A stretch of DNA of 64,000 bases from Anisakis pegreffii (Eukaryota; Nematoda; Chromadorea; Rhabditida; Anisakidae), in the NCBI GenBank assembly GCA_035041965.1, contig JAPYMA010003037.1:1-64000 (forward strand). The letters are read 5' to 3'. The position numbers and the translations under genes were made by a program. The notes below the pieces were generated by a model. That model ran no database searches, was not told the DNA's origin, and worked only from the letters and a program-made list of their open reading frames with translations. Every line of letters starts with the position of its first letter. Positions within the stretch are counted from its first letter, which is position 1. Below, piece after piece: positions 62,108-64,000 of the stretch.

Positions 62108-63249
62108 GTTACTATTAGGTTACTGCGTCGCTAGACAGATCCACTAATTCTTTCCGATAGTATTCTCTTTGAGAAGATCTTCTCAAGATGGCTCAGAATA
62201 ATGATAAAGCTAATGAAAACGATATGACTGATTAAAATTCAATGCAAGAAATGCGATGCATGCTCTTCAGAGAATCTATATTTTCAAAAAAATCAACAAC
62301 GAGGTCACTGCATTGGAAAAATTCTAAAGAATTTTCCAGTTTGAATCCGTTGCGATTACGAAAATTTTCTTTTCACCTGGAATGAAATTCATGCTTCAAA
62401 AAATATCAGAGTTGATTAGCGTATTTGTTAGCGAACATGGCAAATGTTGTGAACTGACAAGTGATTTAAAAAAATTGTTATATATGTTTACTTTGCAGTG
62501 TTTAGAATTATTATTTTGATATCATAATAACTTTAAATTATATGACAACAGCTACACCCAAAGTATGTTCATGTGGAAATCTGTCTGTTATTGTGTGTAT
62601 ATTTCATCTGCATAAATGTTTCACTTGAGATTGTTCAGTTGTTTGCGGTCAGATAAAAATTTTTAAACATTCTTATTGAATTCCCTCTCCGAGAGAACTC
62701 CTTTCCGGTTAGGTAGCGCATCAATAAGGAGCTCTTATTTACGATGTCATTCCCGGCTACAGCCAACCATATTTACTGCTTTCATGAATGCTGCATCTCA
62801 TTGCTTTGATAACCTTAATCAACCGGTACTTCAGTTGTATTGATAAGCTGGTGAGGACATTTGCGGCTGAATCGACTGGTAACGATATTTCTATCCTATC
62901 ACAGTATCAGTAACAATTGCAGAAATTAACATCGGTGCAGCAACTGAATTTCATGTGGACAGACATCGGCAATGAAGCAAACAAGTACCAGACTAAATAA
63001 CAAACGAACGACTGCGATTGCTTTACGGTTTTCTGGTCTTGATTAACATTATTTTTATTTAACAAAAACTGAACAATGATCACATCACAGCTGATGTGGG
63101 CAGCTGATGAAATTTGCAACTGTTGAGCGAGTTGACTGTGTCTTTAAACAGAATGCACCAAGTCGATTTTGATACTTTCTTGAACGGTGCTGAAAGATTT
63201 TCTGATTGAACAATAATTCTGGCAAAATTTTCAGCACTAACAGACTCAC
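62108..63249. other. Spacer, no gene seen
   Basis: AT-rich DNA without a supported exon. Confidence 0.35.
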
Positions 63250-63304
63250 CACAATACCATTTTTCATGATATTTTCATCACCAATTGCTGCAATCAATGT
63301 TTGC
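63250..63304 (-). other. Candidate isolated exon
   Basis: A 55-nt minus-strand segment between TAATTTATAG and an ideal donor (GTG|GTGAGT), open in one frame as QTLIAAIGDENIMKNGIV. The LIAxIGDE part recalls the start of V-ATPase subunit F, but the rest does not. No partner exon was found. Confidence 0.25.
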
Positions 63305-63409
63305 CTATAAATTAGAACAACCAATGTCATTCAGACTTTCTCCTTTGTCAATTCAAATCTGTTGTCTAATTGGTCCCATAAAAAAGTCCTTTTAATAAAT
63401 TATTCATGA

Positions 63410-63949
63410 ATGTGGAATGTTCCGAACGTTCGTACGGTTCTGGAGAAATTAAGGAGGAACGTGGAGTTGTTTCAGATCACGTTGAATAAATCTCAAATGC
63501 AACAAAACATTCAACTTACTCTCGAAAGTAATCTCCCTGGACGGCTCCCGTTATTGCACAGCTCTTTTTCTTCTTCTGCAATATATTCATTGCAGACAAA
63601 GAAACTACTCAAATCCACAAAAGTTAACCGCACAGAATGTAATTGAAATAGAAGAATACTTTTTGAAAGAAGATCACGTTAACGCTTATTACATCCGATT
63701 GCCAATGGAGTTGACGTGAACACTTTTCATGCTCATTAACCACTTCAACTCCACTTATACCACCATTTCAATAATTTCAAAACGAACTTGCGCTTTTCTA
63801 AAACTATATCCGTGAACGGGTTGATTCTTTTAGCTAATTTGCAAATCACATCGTCATCTGGTGCTGGTTCCTCCTTTGACATGTCACATTTGAACGAGCC
63901 AGTTCCTACTGAAACGAATACGGATTATAAAAATACAAATAGCGGATAA
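63410..63949 (+). CDS. Short two-exon gene or partial gene, unknown
   Basis: Exons 63410-63527 and 63834-63949 join in phase (A|GTAATC to TTTTAG|CT) and give 77 residues. The first part is a helix/strand pattern (VPNVRTVLEKLRRNVELF, then QNIQLTLETNLQITSSSG); the end is polar and Asn/Thr-rich. The core loosely recalls part of the PCNA-like HUS1 clamp subunit, but a 77-residue product is far too short, so this may be a fragment of a longer gene or an unrelated protein. The start codon has no acceptor nearby. Confidence 0.38.
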
Positions 63950-64000
63950 TTCATTATTAATTTGATGTTACTTATGAAGCACATTTCGTATACCTGCCAA

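Overview
This window looks like eukaryotic nuclear DNA, most likely from a nematode. It is AT-rich and its genes are split into many short exons. Introns are mostly 70-600 bp, with GT donors and TTTCAG-like acceptors. Several start codons lie 4-17 nt behind a strong 3' splice site with no visible upstream exon, which suggests spliced-leader trans-splicing. The phylum is an inference and the species cannot be told. I rebuilt exons by hand from protein similarity, splice motifs and reading phase, so some boundaries may be off by a few bases.

The first 26 kb is a gene-dense block in which every recognised gene is on the + strand. In order they are: an Obg-type GTPase like GTPBP10 (5' end cut by the window), an F-box/WD40 SCF receptor, TSR3 (18S rRNA modification), TP53RK/Bud32 (KEOPS kinase), TDP1 (tyrosyl-DNA phosphodiesterase), SENP8/NEDP1 (deneddylase), SHQ1 (H/ACA snoRNP assembly) and UQCC2 (complex III assembly). 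Spacers of 0.7-2 kb argue against a tight operon. A purine nucleoside phosphorylase follows on the - strand (27.4-29.1 kb), facing UQCC2 tail to tail.

From 29 to 43 kb recognisable genes are scarce. There is one chain of candidate - strand exons (31.0-35.0 kb) and a satellite array of about fourteen 237-bp units (38.83-42.14 kb). The left flank of the array is split by an 865-bp element with 320-bp inverted arms that carry tRNA-like promoter boxes. A three-exon CRIP-type LIM gene lies at 43.1-44.0 kb on the - strand.

From 47 to 54 kb an unrecognised multi-exon - strand gene lies head to head with a + strand gene. The latter encodes a 679-residue low-complexity protein built from nine copies of a glycine/threonine motif. 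A probable secreted small protein follows at 55.3-56.3 kb. The last 8 kb holds only partly supported material: candidate terminal exons, a small membrane protein gene (61.4-62.1 kb) and a short two-exon gene at the right edge. No rRNA, convincing tRNA gene, virus or autonomous transposon was seen.
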